NCBI GenBank assembly: GCA_034399355.1
Contig: JAXMMT010000032.1
Coordinates: 1 to 64,000 of the forward strand
Source of the DNA: UBA2279 sp034399355
Lineage (GTDB): Bacteria; Actinomycetota; Coriobacteriia; Anaerosomatales; Anaerosomataceae
DNA: 64,000 bases
Direction: 5' to 3'
Shown here: positions 50,403-59,777 of the stretch, one piece after another
Numbering within the stretch: the stretch's first letter is position 1
Layout of the letters: every line of letters begins with the position of its first letter
Program-made: the position numbers and the translations under genes
Notes under the pieces: model-generated
What the model saw: the letters and a program-made list of their open reading frames with translations, nothing else
Databases searched by the model: none
What the model was told of the DNA's origin: nothing

Positions 50403-52236
50403 TCTGTGGCCGCGAATCGAGCCGCTCCTCGCTGCGGTCGAGCGTCCCTCGCGCTATGTCGACCGCGAATGGGGGGCGCTGCACCTGGCGAATCCTGACT
50501 ATCGCGTCGCCCTCGTGTATCCCGACGCGTACGAGCTAGGTATGGCCAACCAGGCGCTTGGCATACTCTACGAGCGTCTTGCAGCGATTCCCGGCGTCGC
50601 TCCGGAGCGTGCGTTCGTGCCGTGGAAAGACATGGCCGCGCAGCTTCGAGATCACGGAGTGCCGCTATTCACCCTGGAGTCGTGTACGCCTCTGGCCGAG
50701 GTGGATCTTCTCGGCATCACACTGCCCTACGAGCTCACGTATTCAAACATCTTAGAGACGCTCGACTTGGGTGGTATACCACTACGTTCCGCGGACCGGT
50801 CCGAACGCGACCCGCTTGTGATAGGTGGCGGTCCGTGCGCGTTCAATCCCGAGCCGGTCGCGCCGTTTTTCGATGCGATCCTCATCGGCGACGGTGAGGA
50901 GGCGGTTTCAGAGATCGTGGGGGCACACCGCGTGGCGAAGGCGGCAGGTGTTTCTCGGCAGGACACGCTTGCGGCGCTCGCACAGGTGCAGGGAGTGTAC
51001 GTCCCGTCGTTCTATGACACGACGACGGGTGTCGCGGTCCCGTGTGACGGTGTGCCTGCGCGCATCACCAAGCGCGTGCTCGCCGATCTTGGCTCGGTGA
51101 GAGCGCCTGTCTGTCCCGTGGTACCGTTCATGGAGGTCGTCCACGACCGGGTGACCGTCGAGGTGCTGCGTGGCTGCTCGCGGGGGTGTCGGTTCTGTCA
51201 GGCGGGGATGGTCTATCGTCCCGTACGGGAGCGTACCGCTGACGTGGTCGTGCGGGATGTGCTGGCCGGGCTGCGTTGTACGGGGCACGAGGAGGTCTCT
51301 TTGACCTCGCTCTCCACGGCCGACCATTCCCAGCTCGAGGACGTCTTGCGCAGACTGTCCCGCCGTCTCGAGGGGTCGGGCGTGTCAATCTCGCTGCCCT
51401 CTCTTCGCGTGGATGCGTTCAGCGTCGAACTGGCGCGGCTTCTGAGCGGTGGACGCAAGGCCGGGCTCACGTTCGCACCCGAGGCGGGCACGCAGCGGTT
51501 ACGCGACGTCATCAACAAGAATGTGACCGAGGACCAGTTGTTGGATACGGTGCGGCAAGCCTTCTCGGCAGGGTGGCACCGTATCAAACTCTACTTCATG
51601 ATCGGGCTGCCCACGGAGACGGACAAGGATGTGGCCGGGATCGGGACGCTCGTGAGGAAGGTTCTTGACACCGCACGGGAGTCGGTCGAGCCCTCGAAGC
51701 GCGGGGGGATTCGCATCGGCGTGTCGGTCTCGACGTTTGTGCCGAAGTCCCACACACCCTTCCAATGGGACGCCCAGGTCACGGTCGAGGAGGTGCGGAG
51801 GCGCCAGGACGTGTTGCGTGTCTCGATGCCGCGGCGCGGCATCGACCTCTCATGGCACGACCCGGAGGTCTCGTTCCTTGAGGGAGTGTTCGCCAGAGGA
51901 GGCCGTGAGCTCGCCGACGTGATCGAACACGCCTGGCGCGCCGGCGCGCGCTATGACGCTTGGACCGAGGAGTTCGAACTCGGCAGGTGGCGCGCCGCCC
52001 TGGATGCCTGCGGCGTGGACCCGCTGATGATCGCTTCACGCGAACGGGACATGGAGGAACGACTGCCGTGGAGCCATATCGATGCGGGACTATCGACCGC
52101 CTACCTGCGCATCGAGAGCGAACGCGCGCGTGAAGGAATCACGACTCCTGACTGCACCTTCGAGGAGTGCACGGGCTGCGGTGTGTGTCCGACTCTCGGT
52201 GTGGACGTGGTGCTGGGTGGTGAGCGGCGTGAGTGA
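50395..52236 (+). CDS. TIGR03960-type B12-binding radical SAM protein
   Basis: A 613-residue enzyme with an N-terminal B12-binding-like region (VALVYPDAYELGMANQALGILYERL) and a radical SAM core with CSRGCRFCQAGMVYRP (CxxxCxxC). It ends in a small Cys cluster CTFEECTGCGVCPTLG. It is always paired with the DUF2344 protein that follows, ahead of rng, rplU and rpmA; in some genomes the two are fused. The substrate is unknown; tRNA or rRNA modification is often supposed. TTG start overlapping the previous gene. Confidence 0.9.
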   Translation: MSDLWPRIEPLLAAVERPSRYVDREWGALHLANPDYRVALVYPDAYELGMANQALGILYERLAAIPGVAPERAFVPWKDMAAQLRDHGVPLFTLESCTPLAEVDLLGITLPYELTYSNILETLDLGGIPLRSADRSERDPLVIGGGPCAFNPEPVAPFFDAILIGDGEEAVSEIVGAHRVAKAAGVSRQDTLAALAQVQGVYVPSFYDTTTGVAVPCDGVPARITKRVLADLGSVRAPVCPVVPFMEVVHDRVTVEVLRGCSRGCRFCQAGMVYRPVRERTADVVVRDVLAGLRCTGHEEVSLTSLSTADHSQLEDVLRRLSRRLEGSGVSISLPSLRVDAFSVELARLLSGGRKAGLTFAPEAGTQRLRDVINKNVTEDQLLDTVRQAFSAGWHRIKLYFMIGLPTETDKDVAGIGTLVRKVLDTARESVEPSKRGGIRIGVSVSTFVPKSHTPFQWDAQVTVEEVRRRQDVLRVSMPRRGIDLSWHDPEVSFLEGVFARGGRELADVIEHAWRAGARYDAWTEEFELGRWRAALDACGVDPLMIASRERDMEERLPWSHIDAGLSTAYLRIESERAREGITTPDCTFEECTGCGVCPTLGVDVVLGGERRE

Positions 52237-52912
52237 AGGGTTGTTCAGGGTGCGGATCACCTATCCGAAGGCCGGGAGGCTACGATTCTTGTCTCACCGT
52301 GAGGTAACGACCGCGTGTGAACGCGCTGCACGTCGTGCTGGTTTACCGTATGCTGTGACACAGGGGTTCAACCCAAAGATGAAAGTCGCTTTCGGGCCGG
52401 CGTTGCCGGTGGGTACTGGCAGTACGTGCGAGCGGTTCGACCTGTGGTTGCGGGGATACGTTCCCGCAGACGAAGTACTTTCGCGGTTGCAGTCGGCGTC
52501 TCCACCGGACATCGCACCCTCGGAGGCGTGTTATGTGGGACTACGCGCGCCGTCGCTGACGGCGTCGTTGACGATAGCGATGTATGAGGTCGTGGTTGAA
52601 GGAGGTGGCTCCGCAGGGGACCTGCAAGGTTCTCTCGGCGCAGTGGTCGGGACCGGGGAACTGGTTGTTGAGCACAAGGGCAAGCAGAAGGTTTTCGAAC
52701 TCACCAGTACGCTCCCGAAGGAGCCAGCGGTGAGGTCGATAGACGGGAAGACCGTCGTGGAAGTCACGACGCGAATGAGTGAGCGAGGCTCACTCCGCCC
52801 GGAGGCCCTTGTCATGGCAGCGTTCGAACGGTCCGGGACCGGTGGTTCGGTTCTATCCGTGGTGCGCACGCTTCTGGCCGAGGAAGAAGAGGTCGTGCGC
52901 CAGCTGTTGTGA
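52229..52912 (+). CDS. TIGR03936 / DUF2344 radical-SAM-associated protein
   Basis: A 227-residue partner of the upstream radical SAM enzyme. LFRVRITYPKAGRLRFLSHREVTTACERAARRAG opens the DUF2344 domain and GFNPKMKVAFGPALPVG follows. GTG 52229 (or 52220) starts inside the end of the radical SAM gene, and its stop overlaps rng, so the genes are coupled. Confidence 0.9.
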   Translation: MSEGLFRVRITYPKAGRLRFLSHREVTTACERAARRAGLPYAVTQGFNPKMKVAFGPALPVGTGSTCERFDLWLRGYVPADEVLSRLQSASPPDIAPSEACYVGLRAPSLTASLTIAMYEVVVEGGGSAGDLQGSLGAVVGTGELVVEHKGKQKVFELTSTLPKEPAVRSIDGKTVVEVTTRMSERGSLRPEALVMAAFERSGTGGSVLSVVRTLLAEEEEVVRQLL

Positions 52913-54417
52913 TGGTGGTCGGTGCACAGATGGGCGACATAGCACGCGAGATATTGATCTCGCATGACTCGCACGAGACCCGTGTCGCGTTCATTGAAGA
53001 TCGTCAGCTGGTCGAGCTGTATGTAGAGCGACCGAAGAAGAGCGTGGTCGGCAACGTGTATCTCGGCAAGGTGCGTGACGTGCTGCCGGGAATGCAGGCC
53101 GCATTCATCGACATCGGACTCGAGAAGAATGCGTTCCTCTACGTCGACGAGGTCGTCGATCCCGAAGACATGAAGGACATTCCGAGGCGGGACATCCAGC
53201 AGCTGCTCCGTCCGGGGCAGCAGATCATGGTGCAGGTCCTGAAGGACCCGATGGGCACAAAGGGCGCTCGTGTCACCACTGAGGTGACGCTGCCCGGTCG
53301 TTTCATCGTGCTGATGCCGTTCTCGCCTTTCGTCGGGGTTTCGCGCAAGTTGCCCGACGACGAGCGGGACAGGCTTCACGACATCATCGCCCCGTTCGTG
53401 CCGGAGGGTCTCGGCGTCATCGTGCGTACGGCTGCGTCGGGCTCAAGTGAGAAGGAACTCGAGAGTGATATCGAGTTCTTGCTGCGACTCTGGAAACGGG
53501 TGCAGCACCAGTCACGGGGTGGGCTTGCGCCCGAGGTCGTCTACACCGAGATGGATCTGGCGCTGCGCATGGTCCGTGACGCCTTCTCGGAGAACTACCG
53601 CACGCTTATCGTCGATGACAAGCGTGTATTCGAGAAGGTGGTCTCGTTCCTCAAGAAGACCTCTCCCAAGCTGGTCAAGCGTGTCTCGCTCCACAAAGAT
53701 CGGCTGCCGATCTTCGATGAGTACGGTCTTTACCCGCAGATCGAACGGGCCATGAAGCGCGAGGTGCCTCTTTCGAGCGGTGGCTACATCGTGATCGACA
53801 AGACCGAGGCGCTCACAGCGATCGATGTGAACACAGGCCGCTTTGTTGGCAAGAAGAATCTTGAGGACACGATCCTGCGCACCAATCTCGAGGCGGCCGA
53901 CGAGGCCGTACGTCAAGTGCGGCTGCGCGACATCGGCGGAATCATCGTCATCGACTTCATCGACATGGAGGAGGCGAAGCATCGCGATGAGGTCTTCGCC
54001 CGCCTCAACAAGTCCCTCGAGCGTGATCGCACCAAGACGCGCGCGATGGAGATCTCGCGTCTCGGTCTTGTCGAGATGACGCGCAAGAACGTGACCGATG
54101 GGCTCTATGGCGTGTTCACGGAGCCCTGCCCGTGCTGCAACGGAGAAGGGAGGGTCTTCTCGGACACCACCCGCCGCATCGCCGTCGAGCGGCGGATGCG
54201 CGAGATCCTGGTGAGCGGGAAGTCCTCGGCGTACCTGTTCGGCGTGGATCCCGACACATACGCGCTCGTCACGGCGGCCGGGAACAACTCGACCGCCATG
54301 TTGCGCGCCGAGACGGGGAAGCATGTGTCAGTGGTGGCGGTGCCCGAGTGCGAGCCGACCGAGGTCAAAGTGCTGATCGAAGGGCGCGTCGGCTCCGCCG
54401 ATACCATCGAGACCTGA
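52909..54417 (+). CDS. rng: Ribonuclease E/G family endoribonuclease
   Basis: A 502-residue RNase G-like enzyme that processes rRNA and mRNA. An S1 domain (about 40-130: VGNVYLGKVRDVLPGMQAAFIDIG), a 5'-sensor/RNase H region, catalytic aspartates in TAIDVNTGRFVG and IIVIDFIDM, and the Zn-link CPCCNGEGRV. It lacks the long degradosome scaffold of RNase E. GTG 52909 or ATG 52912 start. Confidence 0.93.
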   Translation: MMVVGAQMGDIAREILISHDSHETRVAFIEDRQLVELYVERPKKSVVGNVYLGKVRDVLPGMQAAFIDIGLEKNAFLYVDEVVDPEDMKDIPRRDIQQLLRPGQQIMVQVLKDPMGTKGARVTTEVTLPGRFIVLMPFSPFVGVSRKLPDDERDRLHDIIAPFVPEGLGVIVRTAASGSSEKELESDIEFLLRLWKRVQHQSRGGLAPEVVYTEMDLALRMVRDAFSENYRTLIVDDKRVFEKVVSFLKKTSPKLVKRVSLHKDRLPIFDEYGLYPQIERAMKREVPLSSGGYIVIDKTEALTAIDVNTGRFVGKKNLEDTILRTNLEAADEAVRQVRLRDIGGIIVIDFIDMEEAKHRDEVFARLNKSLERDRTKTRAMEISRLGLVEMTRKNVTDGLYGVFTEPCPCCNGEGRVFSDTTRRIAVERRMREILVSGKSSAYLFGVDPDTYALVTAAGNNSTAMLRAETGKHVSVVAVPECEPTEVKVLIEGRVGSADTIET

Positions 54418-54450
54418 GTGAAGGAGAGCATGGCGACGCCCGGCGGCGTG

Positions 54451-54479
54451 TTGACGCTGGTAGGGGCCTGTGCTAGCAT
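54451..54479 (+). promoter_or_regulatory. Promoter of rplU-rpmA
   Basis: TTGACG (54451-54456) and TAGCAT (54474-54479) with a 17-base spacer, 34 bases past the rng stop and 39 before the rplU ATG. Confidence 0.65.
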
Positions 54480-54517
54480 TCTGCCTCGCGTGAATTCCCG
54501 AGACTGGAGCGATATTG

Positions 54518-55045
54518 ATGTATGCAGTCGTAGCAACCGGCGGCAAGCAGCTGAAGGTCGAAAAAGACGACCTGGCCGTCATCGAGAAGCTCGACGTCGC
54601 CGTCGGCGATACTGTTGAGCTGCCCGTTCTCCTGTTCTCCGACGGCGAGAGACTCGTTGTGGATCCCGCCGCTCTGACTGGCGCGAGCGTGACGGCTACG
54701 GTCGTCGAGCACAAGCAGGGCGAGAAGAAGATGGTCTTCAAGTTCAAGAAACGCAAGGGTTACAAGCGCACGAAGGGTCACCGCCAGTGGCTGACCGTCG
54801 TCCAGATCGGTGAGATCTCGACGGGTGGCAAGAAGAAGGCGGCTCCGGCAAAGGCCGAGAAGAAGGCGACTCCGAAGGTGGAGCCCAAGGTCAAGGCTGT
54901 TACGGAGAAGGCTCCGACCGTGGTCGAGGCCGCTGTTGAGTCGCATCAGTGTGCTGCCGTCAAGGCGGATGGCACCCAATGCGCCAACAAGGCCAAGGAA
55001 AGCTCGCAGTATTGCGGCGTGCACGCGAAGAAGTACGAGGGCTAG
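54518..55045 (+). CDS. rplU: 50S ribosomal protein L21 with C-terminal zinc-finger-like extension
   Basis: Residues 1-102 are a normal L21 (MYAVVATGGKQLKVEKDD, KKMVFKFKKRKGYKRTKGHRQW). The protein then continues for more than 70 residues: a Lys/Ala/Pro-rich linker (about 105-140) and a terminal CX9CX10CX2H motif (Cys145, Cys155, Cys166, His169: HQCAAVKADGTQC and YCGVHAKK) that could bind zinc. Typical L21 is about 103 residues. ATG 54518 has GGAGCG upstream. rpmA follows. Confidence 0.93.
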   Translation: MYAVVATGGKQLKVEKDDLAVIEKLDVAVGDTVELPVLLFSDGERLVVDPAALTGASVTATVVEHKQGEKKMVFKFKKRKGYKRTKGHRQWLTVVQIGEISTGGKKKAAPAKAEKKATPKVEPKVKAVTEKAPTVVEAAVESHQCAAVKADGTQCANKAKESSQYCGVHAKKYEG

Positions 55046-55104
55046 ACGGGACTGCTCCTCCCGGGGAGCGATGGCACCGTCTGCGGAACGAAGGTGAACG
55101 AGAG

Positions 55105-55359
55105 ATGGCACACAAGAAGGGCCTTGGCTCTACCAGGAACGGCCGCGATTCCAAGGCGAAGCGCCTCGGCGTCAAGCGGTTCGCCGGCCAGACCGTGACC
55201 GCGGGCTCGATTCTCGTGCGTCAGCGCGGCACACGGTTGAAGCCCGGTGTGAACGTCGGTATTGGCAAGGACGACACGCTGTTCGCCAAGATCGCTGGCG
55301 TCGTCGACTTCACGCGCGGCAAAGATCGTCGCGTGCATGTTCGACCGCTCGAGGGCTAG
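55105..55359 (+). CDS. rpmA: 50S ribosomal protein L27
   Basis: An 84-residue L27 beginning MAHKKGLGSTRNGRDSKAKR with the peptidyl-transferase-centre N-terminal tail and no cleavable Firmicutes-type leader. RFAGQTVTAGSILVRQRGT is typical. ATG 55105 follows GAACGAGAG. A terminator lies 30 bases downstream. Confidence 0.96.
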   Translation: MAHKKGLGSTRNGRDSKAKRLGVKRFAGQTVTAGSILVRQRGTRLKPGVNVGIGKDDTLFAKIAGVVDFTRGKDRRVHVRPLEG

Positions 55360-55388
55360 AAGGCCACTCGAGCAGCACGTATCCGTTC

Positions 55389-55423
55389 GAAGGCCCTCCG
55401 CCGACCGGTGGGGGGCCTTCTTC
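55389..55423 (+). terminator. Intrinsic terminator after rpmA
   Basis: Stem GAAGGCCCTCC (55389-55399) with GGGGGGCCTTC (55410-55420), one G-U pair, followed by TTC. It separates the ribosomal pair from obg. Confidence 0.75.
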
Positions 55424-55488
55424 GTGAGATGGACCGGTTGGCCTATCATGTTCGGTATGCGGGGCGGTCTCAGATGATCGGGGCGCAG

Positions 55489-56793
55489 ATGTTCGTCGAT
55501 GAGGCAAAGATCAATGTGCAAGCGGGAAACGGCGGCGCCGGCTGCAAGTCGTTCCGGCGTGAGGCGCACGTGCCCAAAGGAGGCCCCGACGGCGGTGACG
55601 GTGGCAGGGGTGGCAACGTGGTGCTCGAGGCTGACCAGGCCATCTCCACGCTCCTAGACTTCCACTACAAGCGTCACTTCAAGGCGGAGCGCGGAACGCA
55701 TGGGATGGGCGCTGCACGCGCCGGCGCCATCGGTGAGGACCTCGTGTTGCGCGTCCCCGTCGGGACGATCGTTCGTGACGCGGACACCGGTGATTCCATC
55801 GCCGATCTCACGCACCACGGCCAGACGGTCGTGGTCGCGCGTGGCGGCCGTGGCGGCCGTGGCAATCGACAGTTCGTGACGTCCACACGGCGCGCGCCCG
55901 CGTTCGCCGAACTCGGTGAGCCTGCCGAGGGACGCTGGATCGAACTCGAGCTCAAGTTGCTTGCGGACGCTGCTCTCGTGGGCTTCCCCAGCGTGGGCAA
56001 GAGCTCGCTCATCGCCCGTATGAGCGCCGCACGCCCGAAGATCGGCGATTATGCCTTCACGACGCTCGTGCCGAATCTCGGTGTGGTTGATTCCGGGGAG
56101 CGCTCGTTTGTCGTGGCGGATGTCCCGGGACTCATAGAGGGCGCCAGTGAAGGTGCTGGTCTCGGCCACGCGTTTCTGCGCCATATCGAGCGGACGGCGC
56201 TCATCTTGCATGTGGTGGACCTCTCGGGCAGCTATGAAGGACGCGATTCTGTCGCAGATATCGGCATCATCGATGGCGAGCTCGCCGCGCATGCGGCAGA
56301 GCTGGTCGATCGGCCCCAGATCATCGTTGGCAACAAGCTTGACGTGGCGGGCGCCGAAGAGGCCTCGGTACGTGTCGCGGCGTGGTGCGAGGAGCACGAG
56401 CGGCCATATTTCGCTGTGTCAGCCGCGACAGGTGAAGGTACCGACGTCATGATTCGTGCCGTGGCGGAGCGTGTCCATGAGTTGCGCGAGGAGAGCGCTG
56501 CCGAGGAGTCCCCTTATGGGGGGGTGTTCGTCTATGAGCCGCCGACCGAACGCACCATCACAGTGGAGCGCGCGGGGACGAACGAGTACGTTGTGTACGG
56601 AGGCGCGGTCGAGCGCATGGTTATCATGACGGACATGGCCAACGAGGAGGCTGTCGCCTACTTGCAGCGCCGTCTCGCGAAGGCTGGCGTGGAAGACGCA
56701 CTTGTCTCCGGAGGCGCACATGATGGAGATACAGTGACCATCGGGACCGTCTCTTTCGAGTTCGAGACGGTTGGGAGGGGCGAGGATGGGTAG
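55489..56793 (+). CDS. obg: GTPase Obg
   Basis: A 434-residue ribosome-assembly GTPase. N-terminal glycine-rich Obg fold (FVDEAKINVQAGNGGAGCKSFRR, GGPDGGDGGRGGNVVL), G domain with GFPSVGKSSLIARMS, DVPGLIEGASEG and NKLD, and a C-terminal OCT domain. ATG 55489 matches the family start; ATG 55474 is an alternative. The end overlaps proB by eight bases. Confidence 0.95.
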   Translation: MFVDEAKINVQAGNGGAGCKSFRREAHVPKGGPDGGDGGRGGNVVLEADQAISTLLDFHYKRHFKAERGTHGMGAARAGAIGEDLVLRVPVGTIVRDADTGDSIADLTHHGQTVVVARGGRGGRGNRQFVTSTRRAPAFAELGEPAEGRWIELELKLLADAALVGFPSVGKSSLIARMSAARPKIGDYAFTTLVPNLGVVDSGERSFVVADVPGLIEGASEGAGLGHAFLRHIERTALILHVVDLSGSYEGRDSVADIGIIDGELAAHAAELVDRPQIIVGNKLDVAGAEEASVRVAAWCEEHERPYFAVSAATGEGTDVMIRAVAERVHELREESAAEESPYGGVFVYEPPTERTITVERAGTNEYVVYGGAVERMVIMTDMANEEAVAYLQRRLAKAGVEDALVSGGAHDGDTVTIGTVSFEFETVGRGEDG

Positions 56794-57886
56794 ACGGATC
56801 GTCGTGAAAGTAGGCAGCTCGACAGTGACCGGCATCGACGGTCGCGTGGACCGTGAGGTGCTCTTGTCGCTTGTGGCGCAGATCGCCGAGTTGGCCGAGG
56901 GCGGGGACCGCGTCGTATTGGTGACGTCGGGGGCCATCGCGGCTGGCATCGAGGCGCTCGATCTACCCTCGCGCCCCGTGGACATGCCGACGCTGCAAGC
57001 GACCGCGGCGGTCGGACAGGTCAGGCTGGTCGAGACGTACGCGGAGCTGTTCGCTGAGCGCGGTATGGTCGTCGGACAAGTGCTACTGACACGACAGGAC
57101 ACCGGACACCGACAGCAGTATCTGAACGCATGCCACACACTCTCGCGTCTGGTCGAGCTCGGTATCGTGCCGATCGTCAATGAGAACGACACCACCGCGG
57201 TCGATGAGATCCGGATGGGGGATAACGATCATCTTGCGGCACTTGTCGCCGTGATGGTGCACGCCGATCTTGCGGTGCTGTTGACCGACATCGACGGGCT
57301 GTACTCGACCGATCCACGGAGTGATGCCGCTGCCACGCTGGTCGAGCGCATCGAGGACGCGTCTGATGAGCGTCTCTCGGCAGCGGTTGGACCGGGGTCG
57401 GCGGTGGGTTCTGGTGGCATGGCGACGAAAGTGGAGGCCGCTCGGATGCTCATGAAAGCGGGTATCCCGATGGTCGTGTGCGACGGCTCGAGAAAGAACG
57501 TGATAGTGGATGCCGCCGCCGGCGTTCCGGTGGGCACGCTTTTCGCGGGCGGCGCCGCTGCGCTCAAGGGGCGCAAGCTCTGGATCGCCTATGCGGGGCG
57601 TCCCGCGGGCTCCGTCTCGATGGACGATGGTGCGAGAGACGCGCTATGCTTGCGTGGCAGCAGCCTGCTCCCGGCCGGTGTTACTGATGTGTCCGGGAGC
57701 TTTGTCGTCGGTGACGCTATCACGGCGGTCGACTCGTCGGGTGCTGTCGTGGCGAGGGGACTAGCGGCGATCTCTGCGGAGGACCTGAGGAAGGTGAAGG
57801 GTCTGAAGACGGCTCGGATTCGCGAAGTGCTGCCTGACTGGGATGGCAAGGAGGTCGTGCACAGGGACCAGCTCGTCATTCTGTAG
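56786..57886 (+). CDS. proB: Glutamate 5-kinase
   Basis: First step of proline synthesis. A 366-residue enzyme with the amino-acid kinase domain (IVVKVGSSTVTG, VTSGAIAAGIEAL, NENDTTAVDEIRMGDND, GTGG-like VGSGGMATKVEAARM) and a C-terminal PUA domain (about 275-360). ATG 56786 has GGAGGGGCGAGG upstream. proA follows 26 bases later. Confidence 0.95.
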   Translation: MGRRIVVKVGSSTVTGIDGRVDREVLLSLVAQIAELAEGGDRVVLVTSGAIAAGIEALDLPSRPVDMPTLQATAAVGQVRLVETYAELFAERGMVVGQVLLTRQDTGHRQQYLNACHTLSRLVELGIVPIVNENDTTAVDEIRMGDNDHLAALVAVMVHADLAVLLTDIDGLYSTDPRSDAAATLVERIEDASDERLSAAVGPGSAVGSGGMATKVEAARMLMKAGIPMVVCDGSRKNVIVDAAAGVPVGTLFAGGAAALKGRKLWIAYAGRPAGSVSMDDGARDALCLRGSSLLPAGVTDVSGSFVVGDAITAVDSSGAVVARGLAAISAEDLRKVKGLKTARIREVLPDWDGKEVVHRDQLVIL

Positions 57887-57912
57887 GCTGAGACCGGACG
57901 AAGGGACTGTAG

Positions 57913-59166
57913 ATGTCCGAAGTGGTGACGCTTGCGACCCGCGCGCGGGAGGCAGCGAATTCGCTTGCCACGACCTCGACCGACCAGCGCAACGGCGCGC
58001 TGCTGTCGATGTCGCATGCGCTTGTGGCGAAGCAGGACGAGATCCTCTCGGCGAATGCGCTCGACATGGAGGCCGCACGCGCCAAGGGCACGCCCGTGCC
58101 GCTCCTCGACCGTCTGGAGCTCACTTCCGCCCGCATCAAGGCCATCTCCGAGGCGCTCAAGAGTCTCGCGCTACTGCCCGACCCGATCGGTGAGGTCGTC
58201 TCGGGGTCTCGTCTTACGAATGGCATCTGGCTGCAGCAGGTTCGCGTGCCGATGGGCGTTGTCGCGATAATCTATGAGGCGCGCCCGAACGTCACGGCCG
58301 ACGCCGCCGGACTGTGTGTGAAGACGGGCAACGCCGTGATCTTGCGTGGAGGCTCGATGGCCACGAACTCCAACCTCGCCATCACACAAGTGTTGGCCGA
58401 TGCCGCCGATGCTGCAGGACTGCATCCGGCGTGCATCCAGTCGGTCGAATCGCCGGATCGTGAGGCTGCCGAAGAGCTCATGGGGCTGCACGGCATGATC
58501 GACGTGCTTATCCCCCGCGGCGGCGCCGGGCTCATCAAGAGCGTGGTGGAGAACGCCAAGGTCCCAGTCATCGAGACGGGTGTCGGGAACTGCCACGTCT
58601 ACATCCACGAGAAGGCCGACCCTGCGATGGCCAAGCGCATAGTCGTGAACGCCAAATGCCAGCGCCCCGGCGTCTGCAACGCGATCGAATCGTTGTTGGT
58701 AGACGAAAGCGTATACGAGCACGTGCTGCCGCCGATTCTCAAGGCGCTCGAGGACGAAGGCGTGACCATTATTGCTGACGAGAAGACCCGTGCACTCGGG
58801 GCCGTCATGCACGTCCAGCCGGCGAAAGAGGAGGACTGGGGCACCGAGTACCTCGACCTCAGAATCTCCTGCAAGGTCGTAAGCGGACTGGATGAAGCGA
58901 TCAGCCACATCAACACCTACGGCACGAAACACAGCGAGGCCATCGTGACCGAAGACTACTCGGCTGCGACACGCTTCCTGAATGAAGTGGATGCAGCAGT
59001 CGTGTACGTGAACGCCTCGACGCGCTTCACTGATGGTGGCGAGTTCGGCCTCGGCGCCGAGATCGGCATCTCCACCCAGAAGCTACACGCGCGCGGCCCG
59101 ATGGGGCTCACCGCGCTCACTACAACGAAGTTCATCGCGATGGGGAGCGGTCAGATACGCGAGTGA
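57913..59166 (+). CDS. proA: Gamma-glutamyl phosphate reductase
   Basis: Second step of proline synthesis (417 residues). The NADPH-binding and substrate motifs are VIYEARPNVTADAAGL and LIPRGGAGLIKSVVENAKVPVIETGVGNCHVY, with the catalytic Cys in KCQRPGVCNAIESLLVD. Overlaps nadD by four bases. Confidence 0.96.
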   Translation: MSEVVTLATRAREAANSLATTSTDQRNGALLSMSHALVAKQDEILSANALDMEAARAKGTPVPLLDRLELTSARIKAISEALKSLALLPDPIGEVVSGSRLTNGIWLQQVRVPMGVVAIIYEARPNVTADAAGLCVKTGNAVILRGGSMATNSNLAITQVLADAADAAGLHPACIQSVESPDREAAEELMGLHGMIDVLIPRGGAGLIKSVVENAKVPVIETGVGNCHVYIHEKADPAMAKRIVVNAKCQRPGVCNAIESLLVDESVYEHVLPPILKALEDEGVTIIADEKTRALGAVMHVQPAKEEDWGTEYLDLRISCKVVSGLDEAISHINTYGTKHSEAIVTEDYSAATRFLNEVDAAVVYVNASTRFTDGGEFGLGAEIGISTQKLHARGPMGLTALTTTKFIAMGSGQIRE

Positions 59167-59777
59167 GAAAGAAACTGCGTCTCGGCATAATGGGCGGGAC
59201 GTTCGACCCGATCCACTACGGTCACCTCGTCGCCGCCGAGGAAGCGCTGGTTCAGTTCAACCTGGACCGCGTTGTCTTCATGCCTACCGGCGTACCGGTC
59301 CGTAAGACGCACCGGTCGGTCACCGCTGCTGAACACCGCTACTTGATGACGGTCGTCGCCACTGCGAGTAACCCGGACTTCGAAGTCTCACGCATGGAGG
59401 TCGATCGCCCGGGGTTGACCTACACTGTGGACACCGTACTCGCGCTGCGTGCAGAGTATGGTCACTCGGCCGAGCTATACTTCATCACCGGCGCGGACGC
59501 CATATGGGAGATCCTCACATGGAAGGACTCGGAACGCCTCACCGATGTGTGCACGTTCATCGCTGCGACGCGGCCGGGCTACGACCTCTCGCGTTTCGAG
59601 CAAGCCGAAGTCGCCAAGCACATCAACATGGAGTTCATGGAAGTGCCTGCGCTCGCTATCTCGTCCACGGATATTCGCGAGCGGATCGCCAGTCGACGTC
59701 CGGTACGCTACCTCCTGCCGGAGGCTGTCGCGACCTACATCGCGAAGAACGATCTCTATGGGGACGTGAGGTCGTGA
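59163..59777 (+). CDS. nadD: Nicotinate-nucleotide adenylyltransferase
   Basis: Makes deamido-NAD from nicotinate mononucleotide and ATP (204 residues). GIMGGTFDPIHYGHLVAAEEAL is the nucleotidyltransferase T/HxGH motif region, and ISSTDIRERIASRRPVRYLLP the C-terminal ISSTxIR motif. GTG start overlapping proA. Its stop overlaps the yqeK ATG. Confidence 0.95.
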   Translation: MRKKLRLGIMGGTFDPIHYGHLVAAEEALVQFNLDRVVFMPTGVPVRKTHRSVTAAEHRYLMTVVATASNPDFEVSRMEVDRPGLTYTVDTVLALRAEYGHSAELYFITGADAIWEILTWKDSERLTDVCTFIAATRPGYDLSRFEQAEVAKHINMEFMEVPALAISSTDIRERIASRRPVRYLLPEAVATYIAKNDLYGDVRS

